Source of the DNA: Phaeobacter sp. CECT 5382
GTDB taxonomy: Bacteria > Pseudomonadota > Alphaproteobacteria > Rhodobacterales > Rhodobacteraceae
NCBI RefSeq assembly: GCF_001457775.1
Contig: NZ_CYSG01000001.1
Span: forward strand, 1 to 64,000
Length of the DNA stretch: 64,000 nucleotides
Reading direction: 5' to 3'
The notes under the pieces are model-generated. The model saw only the letters and a list, made by a program, of their open reading frames with translations. It had not been told where the DNA came from and did no database searches. Both the position numbers and the translations under genes were made by a program. Shown here piece after piece: positions 53,069-61,914 of the stretch (position 1 is the stretch's first letter; every line of letters starts with the position of its first letter).

Positions 53069-54472
53069 CTACTGCGCCAGCATCGGCAGGTAAAGCACGA
53101 TACCCGGGAAGGCCACCAACAGCGCAATGGTCACGCCATCCGCGATGAAGAACGGCATCACCCCGCGGAACACATCCTGCACGCTCAGATCATCACGCAC
53201 ACCCGCTACCACAAAGCAGTTGAGGCCAATCGGGGGTGTGATCAGGCAGAACTCGGCCATCTTCACCACCAGAATACCAAACCAGATCGCGCACATCGTC
53301 CCCGACATGCCAAAGGCGCTGTCTGCTGCCGCAACAGTTTCGCCGCCATTCAACGCCATCACAGCCGGGTAGACCACCGGCAGGGTCAGCAAGAGCATAC
53401 CAATGGCATCCATGAACATACCCAGCACCGCATAGGCCAGCAGGATACAGATCAGGATCACCATGGGCGACATCTCGAGGCTGGTGATCCAGTCAGAGAA
53501 AGCCCCCGGAAGGTCTGCAAAGCCCAGGAAACGCACATAGATCAGCACGCCCCAGATGATGGTAAAGATCATCACCGTCAGCTTGGCTGTTTCCAGCAGT
53601 GCCGATTTGAACTCGGCCCATTTCATGCCGCGCCACAGCGCCATGCAAAAGACCACAAAGGCCCCAAGTGCGCCGCCTTCGGTAGGAGTGCCCCAAGCAT
53701 CGCCGCCGAAAGGGTTGTAGACAAAGCAGATGATGATCACGACGACAAAGATGATCGGCAGCGCCCCCGGTAGCGATTCAAAGCGCTGGCGCCAAGTGAA
53801 GCCCCGAACCGGCGGGCCGACATTCTTGAAAATCAGCGCAATGCCAATGATCAGAGTCACATAGACCACAGCACTAAAGGCACCGGGGATAAACCCCGCA
53901 AGCAACAGCTTGCCCACGTCCTGCTCCACGATAATGGCATAGATCACCAGAATGGCCGATGGCGGGATCAAAGAGGCCAGTGTTCCGGCGGCGGCCACAA
54001 CCCCTGCCGCAAAGCGTTTGTTGTAGCCGATCGCCAGCATCTCGGGGATGGCGATACGGGCAAACACCGCAGATGTGGCAACCGATGCCCCCGAGACCGC
54101 CGCAAAACCCGCCGTCGCAAACACGGTCGAGACCGCAAGACCGCCGGGAAGCCAGGCAATCCAGCGCTTGGCTGCCTCGAACAACGCCCGCGTGAGGCCT
54201 GCGTAGTAAGCCAGATAGCCAATCAGAATGAAGGTCGGAATAAGGCTCAGCGCCTGGCTTGAGACCTTGGAGTGCGGAACCTGCCCTGCGGTTTTCACCG
54301 CAATCGTCAACGCTTTGCCAAACCGGGACGGATCATAGCCAAACTTGGCCCAAAAGATCCACACCAAGCCAACAAGACCGGCAAGACCGGCAGCAAAAGC
54401 CACCCGCATACCCAAAACCACCAGGACCAGCATGATGCCAGTGACCCAAAGGCCGATATCAATTGGTTCCAT
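53069..54472 (-). CDS. TRAP transporter large permease (DctM type)
   Basis: A 467-residue ion-driven transporter subunit with about 12 transmembrane segments and TRAP DctM signatures (AVSGASVATSAVFARIAIPEM near the first third, and PIGLNCFVV in the C-terminal part). Uses the sodium gradient to import solute from the DctP protein. It starts two bases after the DctQ stop. Substrate not fixed by sequence; a carboxylate is likely. Confidence 0.93.
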   Translation of the reverse strand: MEPIDIGLWVTGIMLVLVVLGMRVAFAAGLAGLVGLVWIFWAKFGYDPSRFGKALTIAVKTAGQVPHSKVSSQALSLIPTFILIGYLAYYAGLTRALFEAAKRWIAWLPGGLAVSTVFATAGFAAVSGASVATSAVFARIAIPEMLAIGYNKRFAAGVVAAAGTLASLIPPSAILVIYAIIVEQDVGKLLLAGFIPGAFSAVVYVTLIIGIALIFKNVGPPVRGFTWRQRFESLPGALPIIFVVVIIICFVYNPFGGDAWGTPTEGGALGAFVVFCMALWRGMKWAEFKSALLETAKLTVMIFTIIWGVLIYVRFLGFADLPGAFSDWITSLEMSPMVILICILLAYAVLGMFMDAIGMLLLTLPVVYPAVMALNGGETVAAADSAFGMSGTMCAIWFGILVVKMAEFCLITPPIGLNCFVVAGVRDDLSVQDVFRGVMPFFIADGVTIALLVAFPGIVLYLPMLAQ

Positions 54473-54474
54473 GT

Positions 54475-55140
54475 CTAGTTCCCCTGCCCGCTCACGGCAT
54501 CATCATCGTGACCACTGAGCTGTTCTGCCTCAGCGGCGGCCTGTTCGGCGGCATCCTGTATCAATGGCACTGCCGGTGGAGTTGCCAGCCCCAGCACCAT
54601 GGCCCGGCCATAGCCCCAGACCTGCAACAGCAGGCGCAGAACCAGCACTGAAAAGGCCACTGGCGCCAGAAGCTTGGCCGGCCAGATCGGCAATCCGATA
54701 TCGATCGAACTGTCACGGCTCCACAGTGGTGCGGCAAAATCAAAGGACCGTGCAAAATGCGACCAGCTGCCCCAGACCAGGGCCAGCATCAGCACCAGCA
54801 TCAACAGCACAGACACCAGTTCAAACAGCCAAAGCGCGCGCCCTCGCAGAGCGCCAATGACGATGTCCATGCGGATATGGCCGCCATCTCGCTGCACGTA
54901 GGAAATCCCCATAAAGGCGATCAGCGGCATGGCCTGTTCGATCCAGTCCACATATCCCGGCAGCGGTGCGTTCATCGTGTTGCGACCACCCACCGAAATC
55001 ACGGCCAGCAGCATGAGTGAAAAGACTGCCAACCCGCTCAGCAGGGCAAAAACCTGCTCCAGGCGCAGCAATTTGCGGTCAAGACGGCTGATCAGACTGC
55101 CATCTTCCAATACCGCGGCGTTTCCCGCCATGGGTCCCAC
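54475..55140 (-). CDS. TRAP transporter small permease (DctQ type)
   Basis: A 221-residue protein with four transmembrane helices, the DctQ size and topology; helices include LLSGLAVFSLMLLAVISVGG and WIEQAMPLIAFMGISYVQRD. Stabilises the DctM subunit. The long N- and C-terminal tails are acidic and vary in this family. Middle gene of the TRAP operon. Confidence 0.9.
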   Translation of the reverse strand: MGPMAGNAAVLEDGSLISRLDRKLLRLEQVFALLSGLAVFSLMLLAVISVGGRNTMNAPLPGYVDWIEQAMPLIAFMGISYVQRDGGHIRMDIVIGALRGRALWLFELVSVLLMLVLMLALVWGSWSHFARSFDFAAPLWSRDSSIDIGLPIWPAKLLAPVAFSVLVLRLLLQVWGYGRAMVLGLATPPAVPLIQDAAEQAAAEAEQLSGHDDDAVSGQGN

Positions 55141-55223
55141 CTTTCTGTCAGAGAGAGTGTTCCAGGAAATGGAAATCGGGGCCGAGAGAGCGCGCTCTCA
55201 GCCCCGACAAATCCCAAGCGGCC

Positions 55224-56240
55224 CTAGTTGTCGGCGCGGGTGTCTTCCAGTGTCTTCATCACCAGGTCATAGAGCTCTTGGCCCGGAATACCCTGTGCTT
55301 CCATGTCCTTGATCCACTGTTCGCGGATCGGGTCAGCAGCAGTGGCGCGGAACGAGGCCAGCTCTTCCTCCGGCAGCATCACCTTGGTCACGCCCTTTTC
55401 TTCCAGGACGGTGTCCCATTTGGCCAGCAGCGCGCCGTAGTTGTCGAGGTAATGCGCGATGGCTTCATCTACGGAACTATCCAGTGCAGCGCGCTCGGCG
55501 TCAGACAGCGCGTCATAGGCATCGGTGTTGACCACAACCGGGCAGTTGACGGTGCCGGGATTGAGGTTGGCTGTCCACCACTCAGCGCGGTTGATGGTGC
55601 CAAAGGCCAGATGCGCGTGCTGAGCAAATGCAACCGTGTCAACAACACCGCTTTCCATTGCGTTATAGGCTTCGGTCGCGGTCACCGATGTTGGAACAGC
55701 GCCCACTGCCGAAAATGCCTTGCCGATACCGCCGGTAGCGCGCACCCGCATATCTTTGAACTCGGCCACTGCATCGCGTGGCTCGCCCGTACCGACGATA
55801 TTGTACTGTGGCATCGGTGAAGTCATCAGTAGCTTGGCATTCCAGCGCGCCAGATCCTTTTGCGCCGCAGGATGCGCGTAAACCGCGTGGCTCACGGCCA
55901 CTTCTTCTTCGAGGGTGTTCACCCCCAGGAAGGGCAGTTCCAGCACAGTGATCGAAGGGTTCTTGTCGCGGTGATAGCCAGCACAGAACTGCGCCATCTC
56001 GAAGGCACCAATTGAGATACCGTCGAGGTTCTCTTTGTTCTTGGACAGGCCACCATAGCTGATGTTGAGGGTGAAATCGCCATTGGTCTTGGCGGAAACC
56101 AGCTCTGCCAGTTTCTCGACGTGCTCAGTAAAGGCGCGACGTTTGCCCCAGACCGAGACATTCCATTCGGTTGCTGCGGCCTCTCCCACGAGCGCAAAAC
56201 CAGCGGCAGCCGCCACAGCGGCAGTCAGAATCGTTTTCAT
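55224..56240 (-). CDS. TRAP transporter solute-binding protein (DctP type)
   Basis: A 338-residue periplasmic receptor with a signal peptide (MKTILTAAVAAAAGFALVG, cut after AAA-TE). The conserved Arg in MRVRATGG binds the carboxylate of the ligand, and the block EAYNAMESGVVDTVAF is typical of DctP. ATG at 56240 has GGGAG upstream. First gene of the TRAP operon, divergent from acs, which together suggests carboxylate use; the ligand is unproven. Confidence 0.92.
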   Translation of the reverse strand: MKTILTAAVAAAAGFALVGEAAATEWNVSVWGKRRAFTEHVEKLAELVSAKTNGDFTLNISYGGLSKNKENLDGISIGAFEMAQFCAGYHRDKNPSITVLELPFLGVNTLEEEVAVSHAVYAHPAAQKDLARWNAKLLMTSPMPQYNIVGTGEPRDAVAEFKDMRVRATGGIGKAFSAVGAVPTSVTATEAYNAMESGVVDTVAFAQHAHLAFGTINRAEWWTANLNPGTVNCPVVVNTDAYDALSDAERAALDSSVDEAIAHYLDNYGALLAKWDTVLEEKGVTKVMLPEEELASFRATAADPIREQWIKDMEAQGIPGQELYDLVMKTLEDTRADN

Positions 56241-56255
56241 ATAGTCATCTCCCAT

Positions 56256-56821
56256 TTTGCGCCCATATCGACCAAACTACCCGTTTCGGGTGGCCCAGAG
56301 GCCAGGCGCTTGGCGACAAGCTAGCGGTAACTGACTAAGCTGCCAAGCCCGGAGCGCAACAGAACGCAAGACAGGCAACGTGATTCCACCCAGAGGCGAA
56401 ACAGCGGTACAGATAAGGCTGCTCCAACCATCCCTGCGGAGTAACAAACTTGCGCAAAAACACCCTGCGCCGACGTAAAACCGTCTCCGAGTCACAAAAT
56501 GCCGCAGGTTTATTTTTGCACGAAACGGCAGGATTGACCGCTCTCTCCTGGCTTTTGTCGACAATTCACCGAAATTCCGGCAGGCCATCGTTGACTGAAT
56601 TTCCTCATATTTTCATAGGAATTTCTTGAAGTTTTTCCAACAAATTTTCAAACGCACGCCCAACAGGGAAATTCATTTACAAGCAAATCGTTATTTTTCT
56701 GCCGCTTATTCACTTATTTTCAACACTCCCTATGATCACCGAAGAGGAAGGAAACGGTTTGACAGTCACGCCCACCAGTTGTGGTGTGTCAAACTGACAA
56801 GATCATAGGGAGGAGACAAGC
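56256..56821. other. Intergenic region between dctP and acs
   Basis: About 566 bases, AT-rich toward its right end, containing the promoters of both divergent units. The last 100 bases hold a nested inverted-repeat structure that overlaps the acs ribosome-binding site (described separately). A TTGCGCAAAA near 56450 is a possible half-site for a regulator. Confidence 0.4.
56726..56812 (+). promoter_or_regulatory. Nested inverted repeats overlapping the acs ribosome-binding site
   Basis: Outer arms CTCCCTATGATC (56726-56737) and GATCATAGGGAG (56801-56812) are perfectly complementary over 12 bp. The 3' arm includes the AGGGAG of the acs Shine-Dalgarno AGGGAGGAG. Inside is a second perfect dyad, GTTTGACA (56757-56764) with TGTCAAAC (56787-56794), around a CAC/GTG and CCAC/GTGG core. 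This may be an RNA switch hiding the SD, or a pair of DNA operators; the inner TTGACA could also be a -35 element. Confidence 0.6.
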
Positions 56822-58783
56822 ATGACACCGCAGCCCGAAGGCCAGCCACACGCGCCATCCGAGGAAACCGTTGCCCGCGCCCATGTCGACAATGCCAAAT
56901 ATGAGGCGATGTATGCCGCCTCTCTGAACGATCCGGAAACCTTCTGGGCAGAACAGGGCAAACGCATCGACTGGATCAAGCCGTTCACAACCGTGAAGGA
57001 CGTGAACTACAATTTCGGCGAGGTTTCGATCAATTGGTATTCTGACGGCACATTGAACGTGTCGGCCAACTGCATCGACCGCCATCTGGAAACCCGTGGC
57101 GACCAGACCGCGATCATCTTTGAGCCAGATGATCCAGAAGAGGCCGCGCAGCACATTACTTATAAGGAGCTGCATCGCCGCACCTGCCGCATGGCCAATA
57201 TTCTTGAGACCATGGGCGTGCGCAAAGGCGATCGCGTCGTGATCTATCTGCCGATGATCCCCGAAGCCGCCTATGCGATGCTGGCCTGTGCCCGTATCGG
57301 CGCGATCCACTCCATTGTCTTTGCCGGCTTCAGCCCTGATGCCCTGGCAGCCCGTGTAAACGGCTCTGACGCCAAGGTAGTGATCACTGCTGACGAGGCC
57401 CCCCGTGGCGGTCGCAAAACACCTCTGAAATCCAACGCGGATGCGGCCCTGCTGCACTGCAAGGACTCGGTAAAATGTCTGGTGGTCAAGCGTACCGGTG
57501 GCCAAACCACCTGGATCAATGATCGCGACTATGACTACAACGAGATGGCGCTCGAGGCGAACGACTACTGCAAGCCTGCTGAGATGAACGCTGAAGATCC
57601 GCTCTTTGTGCTCTACACCTCCGGCTCCACCGGCCAGCCAAAGGGCGTTGTGCATACCTCGGGTGGCTATCTCACCTATGCAGCGATGACTCACGAGATC
57701 ACTTTTGATTACCATGATGGCGATGTCTACTGGTGTACTGCGGATGTGGGCTGGGTGACTGGCCACAGCTATATTGTCTATGGTCCACTGGCCAATGGCG
57801 CCACCACACTGATGTTTGAGGGCGTGCCAACCTACCCTGATGCCAGCCGGTTCTGGCAGGTCTGCGAAAAGCATAAAGTGAACCAGTTTTACACCGCCCC
57901 CACCGCGCTGCGCGCGCTGATGGGTCAGGGCAATGAATGGGTTGAGAAATGCGATCTGTCCTCGTTGCGCCTGCTGGGCACCGTGGGGGAACCGATCAAC
58001 CCAGAAGCCTGGAACTGGTACAACGAGATTGTTGGTGGCGGCCGCTGCCCCATCGTTGACACTTGGTGGCAGACCGAAACGGGCGGTCATTTGATGACAC
58101 CGCTGCCGGGGGCCCATGCCACCAAGCCCGGCTCTGCCATGAAGCCTTTCTTTGGTATCGAGCCCGTAGTGCTGGATCCGCAGTCCGGCGAAGAAATCAG
58201 CGGCAATGGTGTTGAAGGTGTCCTGTGCATCAAAAGCAGCTGGCCCGGTCAGATGCGCACCGTCTGGGGCGACCACGAACGGTTTCAGAAGACCTATTTC
58301 GCGGACTACAAAGGCTACTACTTTACCGGTGACGGTTGCCGTCGTGACGAAGATGGCGACTATTGGATCACGGGTCGCGTCGATGACGTGATCAATGTCT
58401 CCGGTCATCGGATGGGCACCGCCGAGGTCGAAAGCGCGCTGGTGGCCCATGCCGCCGTCGCCGAGGCCGCCGTTGTGGGCTACCCCCACGACATCAAGGG
58501 CCAGGGCATCTACTGCTATGTCACCCTTATGAACGACCGCGAACCTTCGGATGAACTGCTGAAAGAGCTGCGCACCTGGGTGCGGACCGAAATCGGCCCC
58601 ATCGCCAGCCCTGATGTGATCCAGTGGTCCCCTGGCCTGCCAAAAACCCGCTCCGGCAAGATCATGCGCCGCATCCTGCGCAAGATCGCCGAGAACGACT
58701 TTGGCGCACTGGGCGACACCTCGACACTGGCAGATCCGTCGGTGGTCGATGATCTGATCGCAAACCGCGCAATCAAGGGGTAA
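56822..58783 (+). CDS. acs: Acetyl-CoA synthetase (AMP-forming)
   Basis: Activates acetate with ATP and CoA to acetyl-CoA. The 653-residue protein has the ANL-family P-loop ([11 protein letters not shown]), the acyl-adenylate motif ([12 protein letters not shown]) and the C-terminal lysine in [11 protein letters not shown], a known acetylation switch. GGGAGGAG lies before the ATG, but inside a strong inverted repeat. The next gene, adk, starts six bases after its stop; adenylate kinase would recycle the AMP that Acs makes. Confidence 0.96.
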   Translation: MTPQPEGQPHAPSEETVARAHVDNAKYEAMYAASLNDPETFWAEQGKRIDWIKPFTTVKDVNYNFGEVSINWYSDGTLNVSANCIDRHLETRGDQTAIIFEPDDPEEAAQHITYKELHRRTCRMANILETMGVRKGDRVVIYLPMIPEAAYAMLACARIGAIHSIVFAGFSPDALAARVNGSDAKVVITADEAPRGGRKTPLKSNADAALLHCKDSVKCLVVKRTGGQTTWINDRDYDYNEMALEANDYCKPAEMNAEDPLFVLYTSGSTGQPKGVVHTSGGYLTYAAMTHEITFDYHDGDVYWCTADVGWVTGHSYIVYGPLANGATTLMFEGVPTYPDASRFWQVCEKHKVNQFYTAPTALRALMGQGNEWVEKCDLSSLRLLGTVGEPINPEAWNWYNEIVGGGRCPIVDTWWQTETGGHLMTPLPGAHATKPGSAMKPFFGIEPVVLDPQSGEEISGNGVEGVLCIKSSWPGQMRTVWGDHERFQKTYFADYKGYYFTGDGCRRDEDGDYWITGRVDDVINVSGHRMGTAEVESALVAHAAVAEAAVVGYPHDIKGQGIYCYVTLMNDREPSDELLKELRTWVRTEIGPIASPDVIQWSPGLPKTRSGKIMRRILRKIAENDFGALGDTSTLADPSVVDDLIANRAIKG

Positions 58784-58789
58784 GCCAGC

Positions 58790-59473
58790 ATGACAACTGA
58801 CGTAATGACTCGCCCTGCTGTTCTGATCCTTCTCGGCCCTCCCGGCGCCGGGAAGGGCACCCAGGCCCGTGTTCTCGAAGAGAACTTCGGCTTGGTGCAA
58901 CTCTCTACCGGTGATCTTCTGCGCGCCGCCGTTGCTGCAGGGACCGAGGCTGGCAAGGCAGCCAAGGCCGTGATGGAGGCCGGTGGTCTGGTTTCGGATG
59001 AGATCGTCATCAACATCCTGCGCGACCGGCTCGCAGAGCCCGACTGCGCCAAAGGCGTAATCCTGGACGGCTTTCCCCGCACCACTGTGCAGGCCGAAGC
59101 CCTGGACGGGCTGCTGGCGGAGAACGGCCAAAAGATCAACGCTGCCATCAGCCTTGAGGTAGACGATGCCGCCATGGTGACGCGTATTTCGGGCCGCTAC
59201 ACCTGTGCCGGCTGCGGCGAGGGCTATCATGACAGCTTCAAACAGCCCGCGGTTGACGGCAAATGCGACAAATGCGGTGGCGAGAAAATGACCCGCCGTG
59301 CTGACGACAATGCCGAAACCGTAGCCAGCCGTCTGGAAGCCTATCACGAACAGACCGCACCACTGATTGCCTATTACGATGGCAAAGGTGCTTTGAAAAA
59401 GATTGATGCCATGGGCGATATCGCGGCGATTTCTGGCGGCCTTGCCAAGATCGTCACTGACGTAACCAGTTAA
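58790..59473 (+). CDS. adk: Adenylate kinase with zinc-type LID
   Basis: Interconverts ATP + AMP and 2 ADP. The 227-residue protein has the P-loop GPPGAGKGT (16-24), AMP-binding DGFPRT and a Cys4 zinc LID (Cys139, 142, 159, 162), usual in Gram-positives and some Alphaproteobacteria. Start at 58790 or 58805. The coupling to acs fits AMP removal. A long GGGGCCC/GGGCCCC hairpin (59489-59515) follows without a T-tract. Another adk in the ribosomal operon is likely elsewhere. Confidence 0.93.
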   Translation: MTTDVMTRPAVLILLGPPGAGKGTQARVLEENFGLVQLSTGDLLRAAVAAGTEAGKAAKAVMEAGGLVSDEIVINILRDRLAEPDCAKGVILDGFPRTTVQAEALDGLLAENGQKINAAISLEVDDAAMVTRISGRYTCAGCGEGYHDSFKQPAVDGKCDKCGGEKMTRRADDNAETVASRLEAYHEQTAPLIAYYDGKGALKKIDAMGDIAAISGGLAKIVTDVTS

Positions 59474-59696
59474 GAGTTAGAATTTCCCGGGGCCCTGCCT
59501 GCTCAGCCGGGCCCCACTGCACAGACCGGAAAAATCCGACGATCCTTTGTTGACTGGCTGTCAGCAGATTGGCGGAGCCATGCCCGATGCCCTGTTTTCC
59601 TCCGAAAACCTCGGAAAAACAATGGCGCGGGAAAATGGAGAGCACTTGCCTGATTGATCCCTCGATCAGGTCCTGGAGGAAGAAGGAGGAGCCGCC

Positions 59697-59981
59697 ATGG
59701 CGGATCACACAACAAACTCTGCACAGCAAGCCGAGGCCGACAAGGGCTATTGGCAGGCAAACGTGCGGATCATTCTTGTCAGCCTGGTGATCTGGGCTGT
59801 CGTTTCATTCGGGTTTGGCATTCTGCTGCGTCCGATGCTGTCGGGTATCTCGGTTGGCGGTACTGATCTGGGCTTTTGGTTTGCCCAGCAGGGATCGATC
59901 CTGGTCTTTCTGGGCCTGATCTTTTTCTACGCCTTCCGCATGAACAAGCTCGACCGTGAATTCGGCGTCGAGGAGGAGTGA
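59697..59981 (+). CDS. DUF4212 protein, small subunit of the symporter
   Basis: A 94-residue membrane protein with two transmembrane helices (about 22-42 and 57-77) and the C-terminal FRMNKLDREFGVEEE typical of DUF4212. It acts with the VC_2705-type symporter that follows, overlapping it by four bases (ATGA). GGAGGAG lies before the ATG. A CCTGAT/ATCAGG dyad precedes it at 59649-59670. Confidence 0.92.
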   Translation: MADHTTNSAQQAEADKGYWQANVRIILVSLVIWAVVSFGFGILLRPMLSGISVGGTDLGFWFAQQGSILVFLGLIFFYAFRMNKLDREFGVEEE

Positions 59982-61768
59982 TTATGGATCAGTTTACCAT
60001 CAACCTGCTGTTTGTGGGCACGTCTTTCGCGCTCTACATCGGCATCGCGATCTGGGCCCGTGCGGGCTCTACATCGGAATTCTATGCCGCCGGTCGTGGC
60101 GTACACCCCGTCACCAACGGTATGGCGACAGCGGCTGACTGGATGTCGGCGGCCTCCTTCATCTCGATGGCGGGCCTCATTGCCTTTACAGGCTATGACA
60201 ACTCTTCCTTCCTGATGGGCTGGACCGGCGGCTATGTTCTGCTGGCACTCCTGCTGGCTCCTTATCTGCGCAAATTTGGCAAGTTCACCGTCTCCGAATT
60301 CATCGGCGACCGGTTCTACAGCCCAACTGCGCGCATTGTGGCGGTGATCTGCTTGATCGTTGCCTCAACCACTTACGTTATTGGTCAGATGACTGGCGTG
60401 GGCGTGGCCTTTGGCCGCTTCCTCGAAGTCTCCAACACCGCTGGGCTGTTGATCGGTGCTTGCGTTGTGTTCGCTTACGCGGTGTTCGGAGGTATGAAAG
60501 GCGTAACCTATACACAGGTTGCGCAGTACTGCGTGTTGATCATGGCCTATACCATCCCGGCCATCTTCATCTCGCTGCAACTGACCGGCAACCCGATCCC
60601 TGCCTTGGGTCTGTTTGGCGACCACGTTGCCTCGGGTGAGCCACTGCTGCAGAAACTGGACGCCATCGTGCGTGAGCTGGGCTTCAATGAATACACCGCC
60701 CATCACGCCGATACCTTCAACATGGTGCTGTTTACCCTGTCGCTGATGATCGGTACTGCCGGTTTGCCGCATGTTATCATGCGCTTCTTCACCGTACCTC
60801 GTGTTGCTGACGCCCGTTGGTCCGCAGGCTGGGCGCTGGTTTTCATTGCCTTGCTGTACCTCACCGCCCCTGCGGTTGGTGCCATGGCACGTCTGAACAT
60901 CACCGATATGATGTGGCCGAATGGCACAGATGCGCAGGCGGTTTCGGTCGAGCAGATCGAAAACGATGCACGCTATGACTGGATGGCCACCTGGGAAAAA
61001 ACCGGGCTGTTGGCTTGGGAAGACAAGAACGGCGACGGCCACATTCAGTATTACAACGACAAGAATGCTGACATGCAGGCCAAAGCGGCTGAAAATGGCT
61101 GGACCGGTAACGAGCTGACCAAATTCAACCGGGACATCTTGGTTCTGGCCAACCCCGAAATCGCCAACCTGCCCTCTTGGGTGATTGGTCTGGTGGCAGC
61201 TGGTGGCCTGGCGGCAGCGCTGTCGACGGCTGCGGGTCTGCTGCTGGCGATCTCTTCCGCTGTGTCGCACGATCTGATCAAAGGGTCGATCAATCCGCAG
61301 ATTTCGGAAAAAGGTGAGCTGCTGTCAGCGCGTATTGCCATGGCTGTAGCCATCGCGGTTGCCACCTATCTGGGCCTCAACCCTCCCGGCTTTGCGGCGC
61401 AGACCGTGGCCCTGGCCTTTGGCCTTGCGGCGGCCTCGATCTTCCCGGCACTGATGATGGGGATCTTCTCCAAGAAGATCAACAACACCGGTGCCGTGGC
61501 AGGTATGCTGGCTGGTCTGGGTGTGACCCTGATCTACATCTTCCTGCACAAGGGCTGGCTGTTCATTCCGGACACCAACTCCTTTACCGATGCTGACCCG
61601 CTGTTGGGCACAATCAAGTCGACCTCCTTTGGTGCCATCGGTGCCGCGGTCAACTTTACTGTCGCCTATGTTGTGGCAGGCATGACCAAGGAAACCCCGC
61701 AGGAGATCAAAGACCTGGTTGAAAGCGTGCGCATTCCTCGTGGCGCCGGTGCAGCCCAGGATCACTGA
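59978..61768 (+). CDS. Sodium:solute symporter, VC_2705 subfamily (acetate/pyruvate uptake)
   Basis: A 596-residue symporter of the SSS family with about 13 transmembrane segments. The start (MDQFTINLLFVGTSFALYIG, then FYAAGRGVHPVTNGMATAADWMSAASFIS) matches the VC_2705 large subunit that pairs with DUF4212. A hydrophilic loop of about 70 residues contains an EF-hand-like calcium loop (DKNGDGHIQYYN, 349-360). Next to acs it is best explained as a monocarboxylate (acetate) importer, similar to ActP. Ends at a strong terminator. Confidence 0.93.
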   Translation: MIMDQFTINLLFVGTSFALYIGIAIWARAGSTSEFYAAGRGVHPVTNGMATAADWMSAASFISMAGLIAFTGYDNSSFLMGWTGGYVLLALLLAPYLRKFGKFTVSEFIGDRFYSPTARIVAVICLIVASTTYVIGQMTGVGVAFGRFLEVSNTAGLLIGACVVFAYAVFGGMKGVTYTQVAQYCVLIMAYTIPAIFISLQLTGNPIPALGLFGDHVASGEPLLQKLDAIVRELGFNEYTAHHADTFNMVLFTLSLMIGTAGLPHVIMRFFTVPRVADARWSAGWALVFIALLYLTAPAVGAMARLNITDMMWPNGTDAQAVSVEQIENDARYDWMATWEKTGLLAWEDKNGDGHIQYYNDKNADMQAKAAENGWTGNELTKFNRDILVLANPEIANLPSWVIGLVAAGGLAAALSTAAGLLLAISSAVSHDLIKGSINPQISEKGELLSARIAMAVAIAVATYLGLNPPGFAAQTVALAFGLAAASIFPALMMGIFSKKINNTGAVAGMLAGLGVTLIYIFLHKGWLFIPDTNSFTDADPLLGTIKSTSFGAIGAAVNFTVAYVVAGMTKETPQEIKDLVESVRIPRGAGAAQDH

Positions 61769-61778
61769 TCCCTCACTG

Positions 61779-61821
61779 GGCGGGCCTGATCGGGGGAAAC
61801 CCCACCGGGCCCGCCTTTTTT
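61779..61821 (+). terminator. Terminator after the symporter
   Basis: GGCGGGCC pairs with GGCCCGCC (61808-61815) at the base of a longer GC-rich hairpin, followed by six T residues. Lies 11 bases after the stop. Confidence 0.93.
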
Positions 61822-61914
61822 CCTCATGTCGCCCGCCCGTGCCTTGTGCGGGCGGGCGATGTCGTTGAAAATAGACGAAAGTCGCCGCGAACTCATTTGA
61901 GACAGGTCCTGCCC

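Noticed and set aside
56440-56460. RamB/ScfR-like TTGCGCAAAA site before acs
   Set aside because: Only a single loose half-site and too short to claim a regulator.
56789-59347. 852-codon minus-strand frame opposite acs and adk
   Set aside because: An unusually long antisense frame caused by GC-rich codon bias; acs and adk are certain.
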